From Luscinia megarhynchos (taxonomy: Eukaryota; Chordata; Aves; Passeriformes; Turdidae), in assembly GCA_034336665.1 (NCBI GenBank), contig CM067569.1, positions 23,161,320-23,225,319 of the forward strand: a DNA stretch of 64,000 nucleotides. The letters run 5' to 3'. Below the pieces are notes generated by a model. That model did no database searches. It was given only the letters and a program-made list of their open reading frames with translations, and had not been told where the DNA came from. Positions 1 through 11,500 of the stretch are shown one piece after another; the first letter of the stretch is position 1, and each line of letters opens with the position of its first letter. Both the position numbers and the translations under genes were made by a program.

Positions 1-689
1 AACCTGCCTATTCTCATTTTCTTCATCCTCTATTAGACAATGTTACCACGGTGTGTTCTTTTCAAGGGCAGGTAAGGTGCAAGTCCTGTCTCATCACTAA
101 AGGCTATTGCTAGTTATGCAGATTACAAGACTTGTCCATCCACAAACTGAGTTCATGCTGAAGCTGACTATGTGGCATCTGAGAATAAAGAAAATGATAG
201 AGCAGAAAAGTTAGTACATAACAATTATCTTCCCAAGGCTTTCAGATAACTCAATGAACAAGAGGCTGGACTGCTTGAAGTGTAAAGGAATGTGCATTCT
301 ACAATGTGCCTTTGAGCTAATACTCTCACTTTTCCCCAGTAGCACTCTCTTGAAAATATCAGTGACAGACTCATTCTTCAGTGAAAGCCACTATCCAGTC
401 AACTGCATTTCCATTTGAAGTCCTTAACAACAGTGGGCCAGAACATTTGAAATGTTAACACAAACCAACACCTAACTTCTTGTGTCCTGCAGCTTTTGAA
501 CATCTCTGGTATTTATGCATCCAAGGATAGGCAAGGGCACAAAACAAACCTGTTCTTCTCAAGGTGGGTGTTTGAAAGCATCAGGTGAATACGCCAATTT
601 TAGTCAGAAATTCAAACCTTCTATGAGGACTCAACTAAACAGAGTCAAGAAGAGCATGAGCTCTACACACGTGTTACACACAAATGAAG
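1..689. other. Downstream flank of DLG5, no gene seen
   Basis: This is unique-looking AT-rich sequence past the poly(A) site. The only ORF of any length (plus strand, 515-763) has no recognisable protein and runs into the 3' UTR. No repeat or promoter was recognised. Confidence 0.5.
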
Positions 690-704
690 TTACAGAAATT
701 GACC

Positions 705-710
705 TTTATT
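705..710 (-). terminator. Poly(A) signal AATAAA of DLG5
   Basis: On the minus strand, AATAAA is followed about 15 bases later by a likely cleavage site near 690, then TTTGTGTGTAACACGTGTGT (664-683), a good GU-rich downstream element. A second AATAAA lies at 943-948, but only weak GU content follows it. Confidence 0.7.
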
Positions 711-954
711 TAGTAATCAGTTTCTTTAACTTTTTTTTGATACAAAGTGACATTTTCATTTAGTACAGAAAAATCCATGTCAGAACAGTACCTGTCTGTT
801 TCAGTTGTACCACTGGAGTTTACTCTGATCTCAAACTTTAAAAAACAAACAAAAAAACCAAAAATTGAGATAAACAAAAAACAACTTCTGTCCCTCACCA
901 TGAGAAGAACTTTGACTATTAATTCACCCATACAATTTCATATTTATTAATTTA

Positions 955-962
955 TATATACA
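955..962 (-). promoter_or_regulatory. Pumilio-type element UGUAUAUA in 3' UTR
   Basis: TGTATATA on the minus strand lies at the edge of the AT-rich hairpin region. It is an exact consensus match, but the local base composition makes chance more likely here. Confidence 0.3.
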
Positions 963-974
963 GTATTATAATAG

Positions 975-991
975 TATAGTATAATACTATA
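975..991. repeat. Short AT-rich inverted repeat in 3' UTR
   Basis: TATAGTAT and ATACTATA are perfect 8-bp arms with one base between them. The surrounding 945-1090 is rich in further TA/AT near-repeats. The stem would have few G-C pairs and a loop too small unless the ends open. Confidence 0.5.
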
Positions 992-1623
992 TAAAATACC
1001 ATATATATTTTAGATGTTTTTATAGTTCAGAATACTGTATATAGTGTGCAACTACATAAATACTATAAAAAGTATTTTGAACTATAAAATAGCAACTGTA
1101 AAACAGAATTTAAATTTAGGAACAGATCTTTCTTGAAGAACTGTGCAAGAAGAATCCCTTTTAATTATAAAAGCTGCAAACAGAAGCAAAATTCCAGCCT
1201 GTAGTGTAAAACTAGAAACCCTACATAATGAAATGTTAGAAACAGTGACTGAGAAACAGGTCTATTCAAATAATATTTTTAAAACAATTAAAATACAGTA
1301 CCCAGGAAACATGGCACAAGAGACAGAAGAAACAGGTACAAAACCTGTGTTAGGAACACAGAGTCAGAAGTGCAAAAAACCAAAAAGGGAACCGATATAA
1401 TAGAGTTCGGTACAACAGGTAAATAAGTATTAAAAACAAAACTAAACAATCACTTACTTTTTGACAGTGAAAACACTAACAATTTAGTACCTTTCTAAAG
1501 GCTTTTAATCAAAGCCCTAAAACTGTGTCTGCTCTTAAATAAAAACAGTCTACGTGAATGCTACACACTGAAGTACAAAGCTTGAGAATTACCCTGCAAA
1601 ATTGGACCAACATAAGCTTTCCA

Positions 1624-1631
1624 TATTTACA
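1624..1631 (-). promoter_or_regulatory. Pumilio-type element UGUAAAUA in 3' UTR
   Basis: TGTAAATA on the minus strand in the middle of the 3' UTR is a second exact consensus match. Confidence 0.4.
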
Positions 1632-2397
1632 GTATCTAAAAGTGACAGAACACAGCATGCTAGGCCTAGTTTATGACTACCCCACCAGTACTTAATCCAG
1701 GCCCAACAACCAAAAATTATTATTTGTCAACATGTTAAGCTTGGATTGCTTAGATACATCATGACGTTTAAATATTAGCTTCATGCATAAAACAAGAAAC
1801 GATATCTTTGACAGACAAGCATTGACAGGATACAAACAGTGGTCTGCCCTGTGTAGGAGTGTACTTCCTTTTGAGCTTACTCCCAAGACGTACCGATTCC
1901 ATCCCACATTATTACCTGGTTGTCACGTCAACAATGTGCTTAGAAATGGCCAAAACTGTAACTAAGAGCCACATTGCCCACAAGCTGTCTGCTCATACCA
2001 AGTATTTCACCCCATTTTGGAGAGTTACCTCATTAAGTGAAAGGACACCGAGTTAAAAAAAGAACAAAACAAAACAAAAAGACATTCAAGTAAACAGCAA
2101 GAACCAAATACTTTGAAAAGGTTTTTGTAAACGTGTCATTCTACAGGGTTTTGCAGCATTGTTAAATTCATTACTCATGGACAAGTACACACAGGTCACA
2201 ACCCTCGTGACAGCTGCCGTGTGTACACGTACAACGTAAGAGACAAGCTCGGTGAAGTGATCTACCCCTTCCCACATGCCTCGTCAGGTCCTTGTGTGTT
2301 CAGTGTTTTCATTCCCCTTCATGAAACAGAAATCACTCATGGGTATCTTTATAAAGACAGAAATGAACAGAGTCCGTTGGATAGAAAGTTAGTTGGT

Positions 2398-2405
2398 TAT
2401 TTACA
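2398..2405 (-). promoter_or_regulatory. Pumilio-type element UGUAAAUA in 3' UTR
   Basis: TGTAAATA on the minus strand, about 30 bases after the stop codon, is an exact match to the UGUANAUA Pumilio consensus. Function is inferred from the motif only. Confidence 0.4.
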
Positions 2406-2435
2406 TCTGGAAAGTAGTTTCACAGCAAAATAAAT

Positions 2436-2539
2436 CTACAGTGGGCCAGCTGGGATCCACAGGACCTTGTTTTGCTCTTGGTCGACGGTTGTCATAATCT
2501 GAGTGCAAATGCTTGAAAGGGCTCCTCCCTGGACAATGC
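2436..2539 (-). CDS. DLG5: DLG5 exon 32: last coding exon and stop
   Basis: The coding part is 104 nt, acceptor tccag, ending in TAG at 2436-2438. It encodes residues 1885-1918: IVQGGALSSICTQIMTTVDQ, then EQNKVLWIPAGPL. The human C-terminus I recall is IPACPL, so one residue near the end differs (Gly for Cys). Confidence 0.96.
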
Positions 2540-5500
2540 CTGGAGAAGAAGAAACCCCACATATAAATGAGACTGGAACAAATAGTTATGAGCAATTACC
2601 AAGAGCAGTCTTCTGCATTTATCTGCAAAGTGTTTATCAACAGATCAGAATTAAGCAACTCAAGTTAGTATCTGACAGATGCATGTCTCTAAAAAAATAA
2701 ACAGAGCAAAGAGGTCAAGCATTCAATACACAGTTTCTTCTGCTAGCTCCTAAAACAATTCAGGGAAGTCAAGGAACTGATGGCTATAATCAACTAAGAC
2801 AACTGTTTTGTAAGTGGCCTCCATGTACTATTTTCAGAGGCATCAGGTGGCAAAGTTTAAGTCTAAAGATGGTCAGAACCTGCTATAATAAACCTTGTCT
2901 ATTCAACATGTGGTGTTAAGAGTCTTATATTTACGGGGTAATATACATAGAGACTATAGCTGTAGCAACTACACTATTTACAAATATTAGAAGGAAATTA
3001 TGAGCAGCTCATAGATCTCTGAGCTAAATAAAAGAGCAGCGGTTGCTACTCCAATTCTTATCGTCAACTACATTCAAGGAACAAAAGGCCAGCAGCAAGC
3101 AACTCCCTGAAAATCAATTCACAAGATAAATGAACACCTTTTATTCTACCCTTGCTAAACATAAAAAGTAAAATGCCACCACTGACACATGAGAGGAGAA
3201 CATATTGTCTTCAATACTAAAAACTGAGGAACTTCACGACTTGAGAAATATGTCAGCCAGCAAAGCCTCTGGCTACAGCTACCACTGATGTTGAAAAAAA
3301 TATGGAGTCTTACACAGCTTAAGTCATAACTTTTCTTTTTGAAAAGAGAAAATATGATGTCACATAAATATATATTTGGCTCTGGAATATATACTACAGT
3401 TAATGATGTCAGGTGACTTTGGATATAGAACACAGTAACTGAAAAGGTCTATAGAAAGTGACAAATGGCAGGGAAGAAGTGATTCAGATTACACACTGTG
3501 TTCACAACTTGGTAAAGGAAACAAGGCCAACTTGAAGGTCATTAGTCAAAAGTGAACTCCATGAAGTAGTTAAAGGGCTCAGTAGTTAGAGTGTGACCTC
3601 TAGCTCTAAGACTAACCTACCAGGTGCAACATGCTTGTATCTATCTACATGCTATCTACAGGCTTATTTTATGTAGAATATTTTGATTTCAACAGGCTTC
3701 AATGTCAGTGCAATTTGAACACCAACCCTCTCTGACTGCCAGCATCTGGAAGTGTTGGTGACAGCTGGAGCCCACTGCACACTGGCACCAACAGAAGGAT
3801 GTCCTTCCCACGGGGCATAGGGAAGATATACATAAGACTCACTTGGACTGAGTGCCCTCCACTGTAAGGATGACACTATAAATGCCCAAATGAGAAGCAG
3901 ATGAAAACATGTGGTGATGCAATCTGGCTCTGTGCATGTCAAGGTCTCTGTAGGTTTAGTATGTACTGTGTAAAAAACATTTGTATGGCTATTACATTAC
4001 ATTTTGTTGAGAACACATGGCTTCTCTCAGGATGCACTGAGAGAGCTCTGAACTAAACACGCCCTTTTGTCTCTCTGCACTTGGCAGTTATGCCTCAAAA
4101 TATTTCTGTAAAAATTGCATTGTTTAGGGGATGAAAAGTTAGATTTTGGCAAGTCTAGGGTGTTTGTTCTTCTATTTAAATTTTATTGCCATGCACATCA
4201 AGATACATTCAAAAGATTGGGGATAAAATTCTAGATATGTGGAACCACATAGAAATACACTTTGAAATGAACAGAGACAGTCTCCAAACACTGAGGGGTT
4301 TTTGCAGTATTTTTGTAGTAAAAATACTACAATCCAAGATTGATTTCATAATTTAATGAAGTTAAAAAGGCTTCTAAAGTTGAATTTAATTATTCTAAAT
4401 TACAATGAATGCTCAAGAAACCTTGGACAATTTTTTTCCATGGTTGAAACATTTAAATTATGTCTCACAAATCACACAATTACAGAAGGGTTGACTTTGG
4501 AACAGACCTTTGGAAATCATAATTTGTTAGTTTAAACTACAAGGGAGTTTCTGTTGTTTAGTTTGATTTCTACAATTAAAAAAAACCTTTGTACTCCTTA
4601 CATGGTATAACACTGACAACATTATGTCAAATCATCAAATCTCAACCACACTTTCTATACTACTGGCTAGTAATAAAACCTTTCCAGAACCTCTTTAGAT
4701 CATAAGATTATAACATTGAGAACAAAGGAGATTTCTATCTTGACATTTCCTCTCCTGGTAAAATAAAATAACATAACAGAACAGTTATTCAAAAGGGAAG
4801 GCAGAGTGAAAAAAAACAAGGTGCTAAATGGAAGGAACATTGATCTTTTGAATTAAAATGTAAATTGATTAAATTACCCTCTGTTCCCACTGCAAGTTTG
4901 CTTAAATACTAACCTGTAAAGTACTTGCTATACTCCTGTTCTATTTTTTGAGCTGTCTCAAATTGTTCTTTGGAATGTTTTTGTGTAACTTTGTCCCTCA
5001 GGAAGATTGGGTCTTTTTGCTCTCTGAAAAAAAAAAAGAAACAAAAGAGGAAAAAAAAAGAAAACAACACCTTGTGTAAGAGTACTTTTTTAATGGACTT
5101 GAAAAGAGTGCCTCTAGTTGGGTGAACAGGAAAGGCTAATCCACATGCAAGCAGACTCCTAGGCCCAGAGTGCCATCTACTGTGCTTCAGCAGTATCAGC
5201 AGAGTCATCAGGATCATTCCAGTGCTAACAAATTTACTTGCTCTCAGACCAAGAGAGCATTTCTTTTAAGTTTCATTAACTCTGAGGCAGTTGATGAAGA
5301 AAGAATAAAATTTTTTAAATTGGATCATCATCTCATGTACATGCCAGTACTCCTTACACAAAGCTGTGCACAAATACCCTCCTCTTCTAAGGCCTTGTAA
5401 AGTATCAAGCATCAAGTAAATACAGTATTTCCATGTCATCATATATATGACACATTTTTGAGATGCCTGTTTTTCTATTATACAAGTTCTTGAAAATAAA

Positions 5501-8500
5501 ATATGGAAAAAAACCCAGAGAAATACAAATGCTAAAATAATTATTTAAAAACATAATTACTAAACTAACTTATCTTTGCTGTAGAGCATTTCAGATAATG
5601 CCAACAGAACTTGTGCTATATCCAAAAGGGTGCTTGGACAAACTTTGGGTGCACACAACAGGCAGACACAATGTGCCACTGCAACTTTTACTGATGACAG
5701 CCAGAAATCCTCGCTTGACTAGTTTGACCTTTGTCACTTTCCAAAAAAAGGAAAAAGCTGTAATGGTCACCATTTCATTTCCAAAGGGGGTCAAGACATG
5801 ACAGCTCCATTTATCATTTAAGCATACAATCCTATAGTTGCAATGAAATACACCTCATTGCTCTATGTCTACTGTTTCTATTTTAAAGTAGTGATACTTA
5901 TCTTCTTTATTAAATAGATAGTAATCAAATTTACCTACAGATCAAGAATATAAGAAGACTTGAACTTTAAATACAAAGATAGAACAAGTATAAGATCTCT
6001 TAGCAAGAGTATTTCTCAAAATCCGTATTGGGAGATGATGTCTCTTCTTGCCAAATCAATTTATCAAAATGTATAAAGGCTTTCTCAAACATCAGGGGAG
6101 GGACTGGCATTTGCATGTCCTGTGTTCTGTTCCTGGCTATATTCAAACAGGAATTTCACAATTACTGAAAGAACACAGCCTGAGAAGACCGCAGGATATG
6201 CACTGCGTGGCAAAAGGCAACTTCCCTTGCTTTGTTTACTGGAGAATGAAGGTGGGAAAGCTGAGGTTATGAACCAATTGGTACTGCATCCATACCCTGG
6301 GCCCTTCTAAGAAGATGAAGAACAGCCCTCTGCCATGCTCAATGCTTAATCCTCAATGGATCTCACCCATACCAGCCTTACAATGTACCACAAAGGCTAG
6401 CAGGAAAGATCCTCCTGGAGGACATTCAGTTTGGTCTCCATGGATTTCTCTCAAAGATTCACTTAATTGTCATGCAACCCAAATTAAGTTAAGACCATAC
6501 ACCTCACAGTGGGTTTTATGAGGATTAATTTGCCCATTTCACAGCATCTCAGAATGTTCTGAGTTGGAAGGGACCCAGAAGGATCATGGAGTACAGCTCT
6601 TCAGTGAGTGGCCCACACAGGGACAGAACCCACAACCTTGGTGATATTAACACCAGGCTCTGACCAACTGAGCCAATCCCAGTGGCTGTTTCAAGAGATT
6701 TAAAATGACTAGGATGGAATAAACAATAAAGATAAAACAGACTTATTTTGCAGAATAAGCATCCCTGAACTATACCCCTCACAGACTTACTTGATTTGTT
6801 TAGCATTTTTGTAGCGAATAAAAATGACAATAGGGTAGATATGAACACTGTGGAGCCGTTCGATGGCATGAGGAGCGATGTCAAGCAGACAATGACAATC
6901 CTAAGATCAAATGTAAATGCAAAATACTCATTCAGTTAAAGAGCACAAGCACACATGCAAATCCCCCATTTCTTCCCCTACTTAAATCAGAGCAACCCAA
7001 CAGAATTTTGCCATACATGTAGCATTTTGGGACTACTGAGCAATTTGTACCCGAAGGATTTATAACAAAAGACAAAAGATGAAAAACTGCAAGAAATTGC
7101 ATTCATAGTACCAAAAGCATGCATTGATAGAAAAAAAGTACTTGAAGAGCTAATGAAATGAAAACTCAGATTGAAATATATGCAATACATTTTTCCAAAG
7201 TTTAAATATTCTTATTAATTTTCTCTTTCAGAAATCATAAGCAAACACAAGTGTTAATAGGACTTTCCACGTGGTCTGATTGAAAACTGTAAGCAATGAA
7301 CAGGCTTTAGGTAACATCTGACTCCAGGATTATGATGATGTTTGTATTCTACATGACTGCATTAAATGGAATAGTTTAAAAAATTAAATCCTTTTTTGGA
7401 GGGGGTAAAGGATGGAATTTAAGAAAATTATTTCTAACTTTATTTATAATACTGTAGAAGAATATGATTATTTCTAGTTTCTATAAAGGTGAGCTCATTT
7501 TAAATAGTCACATGCAAAAGTAAGGTAAGGTTTATTTTATTTAGCAGCCTGGGGAACAGTTCTCTGACCTTCTTAAAGGATGACACAGCTAACAATTTCC
7601 ACCCCTCAACACAGGTATGTACAGAGAACTACAGCACTAAAATTGACTCACCTTTTCTGTGATCTCTTTTATTGAGGCTACAGTTGTCACATCAAAATGC
7701 CCACTCCTCCGTTTGTAATCGATAAACAGACAATCCTTCACACCCCGCTCAATGGCTTGCTGAGAAGCTTTCATAACCTCTGTTGCATAGAAGAGATCCC
7801 CTTTCATTACTATTCCTTAGGCACAGAACAAGGCTAAGAAGACAATATCTGCAAATTCAGATTCTTGGGGTGTTATCCATGTTTGTGTTGCCATTTAGTT
7901 GATTTACACAGATGTTACTATCATGTATTGTAAGCATGAATAAATTAGCTATATTTGCATACTTACCAAGAGGACACCTGCAAAATTTTCCAGGGGATTC
8001 TTTGACCAGCATGTCTTTCACAGCATCAAGTAAGGGTCCTAGAATAAGGACAGGCCTAGGGGAGGTACAGTCCACTTTCTGGACACGCTGATAAGCCAAA
8101 CTTGCAGAATCTACACACACAGAAGATATTGATTTGTATAAGCACACATTTCTTGGCATTCCTCAAATAAGCAGAAGCACTCTTACAGGACTTATGAGAA
8201 GACCTCCTTTGCAAGGGCAAAGGGCCCTTGACGAATACAAAATATGGTCAGTCATTATTGCAATTTTTCCACTTGACAGCTAGTAATTTTAAACTAGTAA
8301 TTTTTCTAATTTAACCTATTGTTCGACTAAAAAGAGTGAACTTCTCACCTTCCCCAATCATCCCTAAAAGTGTAAACATTACACAATATTTGATATCTCT
8401 GGCTTGATTTGTTGAGCTATTACAAGGAAGTAAGCATTGTAGCTGACATTATTTTTCTAATGGAGTAAAAAAATAAAAATGAAGATTTGGAGTGGTGCAC

Positions 8501-11500
8501 AGGATTTCTGTCCAGACTAAGCAACCCAGACAGAAATTAAATAGTTAAAAGGAGATCGAACCATGCATCAAAAAGAAACTCCCTCTGCAAATGAAATGAT
8601 GCTAAAAGGTCTAGGAAGAAATTATGAAAGTATTATTTTGAAACACACTGGCTTGTAATTTAATACCAAAAAAAAATTGTTATTAGAGGTGATGATCACC
8701 ATTTGTATTCAGAGTAAATTAGAAATTAATATTATTTGTTGTGCTGTGCTGATTCAAAATGAAAGAGAAGTAAAGACAAAGCTTTCCCAAGTATAACAAA
8801 GGTACTTGCCATCTAGGAAAGGAATTGAGTCTGTACTGATTGTATCTAGAGCCAATAAATCTTTTCCATCTTTGGAACCACTTCGCTTGTGTTTATGCTT
8901 TCTTCTGAAGAATGACCTCCTTGCTGCTGCTGACAACGTCTTAGATGAACTGTTTTCATCTTTAGCCTCAGACATGCTGTGTCTCCTGTAGAATTCCTGA
9001 TCCATCCTAAAAGAAAGCAGACAAAATGGCTGGTATTTAAAGTTATATTTTTAAAATTTTTTGACAGTATCACAGCTGGTGATGCTGTGCCTGATGCACC
9101 CCAGGACATTGTCATTTCTAGTTTACTATTTAGCAGCATTAAAACCAACTTGACAGAGCAATGTATTTAAATTCAATGTGTATTGAAATATGCCATCCCT
9201 AAAATTACATATCTAAGAATTACTATCTCCCAGAAAGAATGGAAGCAAACAAGTGTTTTATACCACATCTCACTAGTCAGACTTTTAAAGACAAACACTT
9301 TTTAAAGATGAATACGGTAACTGAGGTCACTTACATATATTTACTGGGAATCTGTCCTCTTTCCAGCTTCTGGGCATTCTCATCTAGCTGCCAAGCCATC
9401 CAACAACCAAAATTTCCCTGTGGTAGAGTGTCATCCACATATAAAATATCATCTTTCTTAAAGCTTAAATCCTGTTCCATCTCTGCCACACGGTCATAAA
9501 GTGCTCTGGAAAAGAAGACAAACAGGCTTTGCAATTGGTCTCCATCAACTCAAGGGAAGAACACACCTTTTCTGAAAAAAGTTAACATATCAAGAACACA
9601 GGGAATGAGAAGTGAAGACTTGATATACAAGACTGTGTACTTGCTGCCAGAGAATAGCTGGATAAATCAGTAAATTTCAAATTTAAAAAAACATGTCAAA
9701 ATTTATGGTTTTTCTCTCTCTCATATGGTGGTTAGCATATTATCCTAACAGCCTTATGCTGTCATTACCAGTCATGCTCAAATACCTGATGTAGAATCCA
9801 TCTCCAGGAAGCTCTTTTATCTTATTAAACTCTTCTATTCTGTATTGAGTCTTTATTTTGATGTTTTCTCCAGGCTTCAACATTTCAAGATAAGCTTCCT
9901 CAGCTGTTTTATTTCTCATGTCAATAGACCCATACTGCAAAACACAAAAATAAACCTTTAGATGTGAAATTGTATTTCAACAAGCAATAGAACTAGTTGA
10001 GCTTGTAAAACATGCAAAATGTGTTTGTTTTTCCCACTTGCAAGTTCTATATATAAGTCTTGTCATTTAACTCTAGTACAGTTTGCACCTTAAGATGTCT
10101 AGCAGGAAACTGAGACATTATAGTGAAAAACAAAAACCACAAGTGCAATCAGTGACAGGTACTGTGAGAGAGAACTTGAAAAAGTTTTCCAAGTGTAAGT
10201 TGAGAATCATGAAATTTACACTGAAAAAAAAATTAATATTTTTAGGGATAGCAAGTGGTCTGAAGGAAGTAAAATATGATTACAAAGCAAAATTTGGATA
10301 CTAGAAGTTCAATGAGACAGTCTCAGCATTCACTTGTATCTGAAAATCACAAAGACATGCGTTTATCACCTTAACAGTCTTGACAAGTTGATAAATATTC
10401 TAATTTCAGACACAGAAAGCAGAGTCAAGGACACAATATATGGTTTTTCCTGAACTCTCTTTAGAATTTCATAGCGGTTAAGATTAACATTGTTCTCTGT
10501 TTTACAATATTTTTCATATCCTTGCCTTTCTCCTACATACAGCAATTGGATTCAAAGTTTCCCATTTAGATGATGGGAGCAGGTATTAGTAATTACAAGT
10601 AGATATATGTGAGGCCTTCAAACTTTGTGCTATCAACAGGGATAGTTCTCCAGGTTCACATCATTCAGCTCTCATGTGCTGCAGCCAAAATGCAAGTTTG
10701 TTCTCTGACCATTCTAACCTGGGTTTTGTGGCAGGAACTCAACACTCACAGAACATTGCACACTGTGGGACAGCAAAGCACTTGGCACCTCCCTCTTTAT
10801 GCCATCCCAAACATTTATCAGTACACTGCACACATTTCTGAAGTGCTTACCTCAAGTATCATGTCACCCAAGACTAGTCCATCAGGTCCTTTTGCTGGGC
10901 TGTCATCATCTACATCTGAGACAAATATTCCATACAGGTTTCCACCACATATCTGGATCCCAAGATCAACTTGGGATTTCTTAACAACAACAATTCTAGG
11001 TTCAGGGGTCCTTTTGTTTGTGTCCATAGGGACCCTTTTAGACAGAAAGAAATAACACATGTACTAGAATTGAAAAACTTGCCATCTGAAGAATATATAT
11101 TTAGAGAAATATTATTCAAAGTAGGTCACCTATAGACAGAGTCTTAAAAGACAAACATCACCTTTCCAACTAAACCTATCCTGCAGGAAACTTCCTTCAC
11201 TCCTTGCAGACCTCATGTTTCCAAAACAGTCTGAAAACACGTACATTTATATCCTGGACTCCACTCAACTTGTCTGCTGACTTATTTCAACCAGACGCAG
11301 CATTCACAGAAGTACACTTGGTTTTTTAATACCCTTCATATCCACCCTGCCCATTTATTTTCCTTTAAGACAGAAGTTCCACTCTCTACCTTAAGGAATT
11401 CCTGGGACTTGTGGTCGGAGTGGTTTGTTTGGACGGGGGTGTCATTGTTCCTTCATCCTGCTCGCTCACGGTGTCGATTACGGAATGATTGTCAGGCGTT

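Larger units (their letters stand above)
690..2435 (-). other. DLG5: DLG5 3' UTR
   Basis: About 1.75 kb continue from the stop with no further acceptor needed. The end is set by AATAAA at 705-710 and a GU-rich stretch just past it, so the extent is inferred rather than shown. It carries three UGUANAUA Pumilio-type elements (955-962, 1624-1631, 2398-2405) and an AT-rich part at 940-1090 with a short hairpin. Confidence 0.75.

Noticed and set aside
943..948. Second AATAAA in the 3' UTR as the main poly(A) signal
   Set aside because: Little GU-rich sequence follows it, and it lies in a generally AT-rich stretch; minor use cannot be excluded.
6609..6687. Functional tRNA-Ile gene
   Set aside because: The acceptor stem does not pair well, the B box is degraded, and the sequence runs directly into a CR1 tail, so it is a SINE head.
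10609..11055. 148-codon plus-strand ORF
   Set aside because: It lies antisense to the PDZ4 exon (10851-11034), whose minus-strand reading matches DLG5; the ORF is a shadow.
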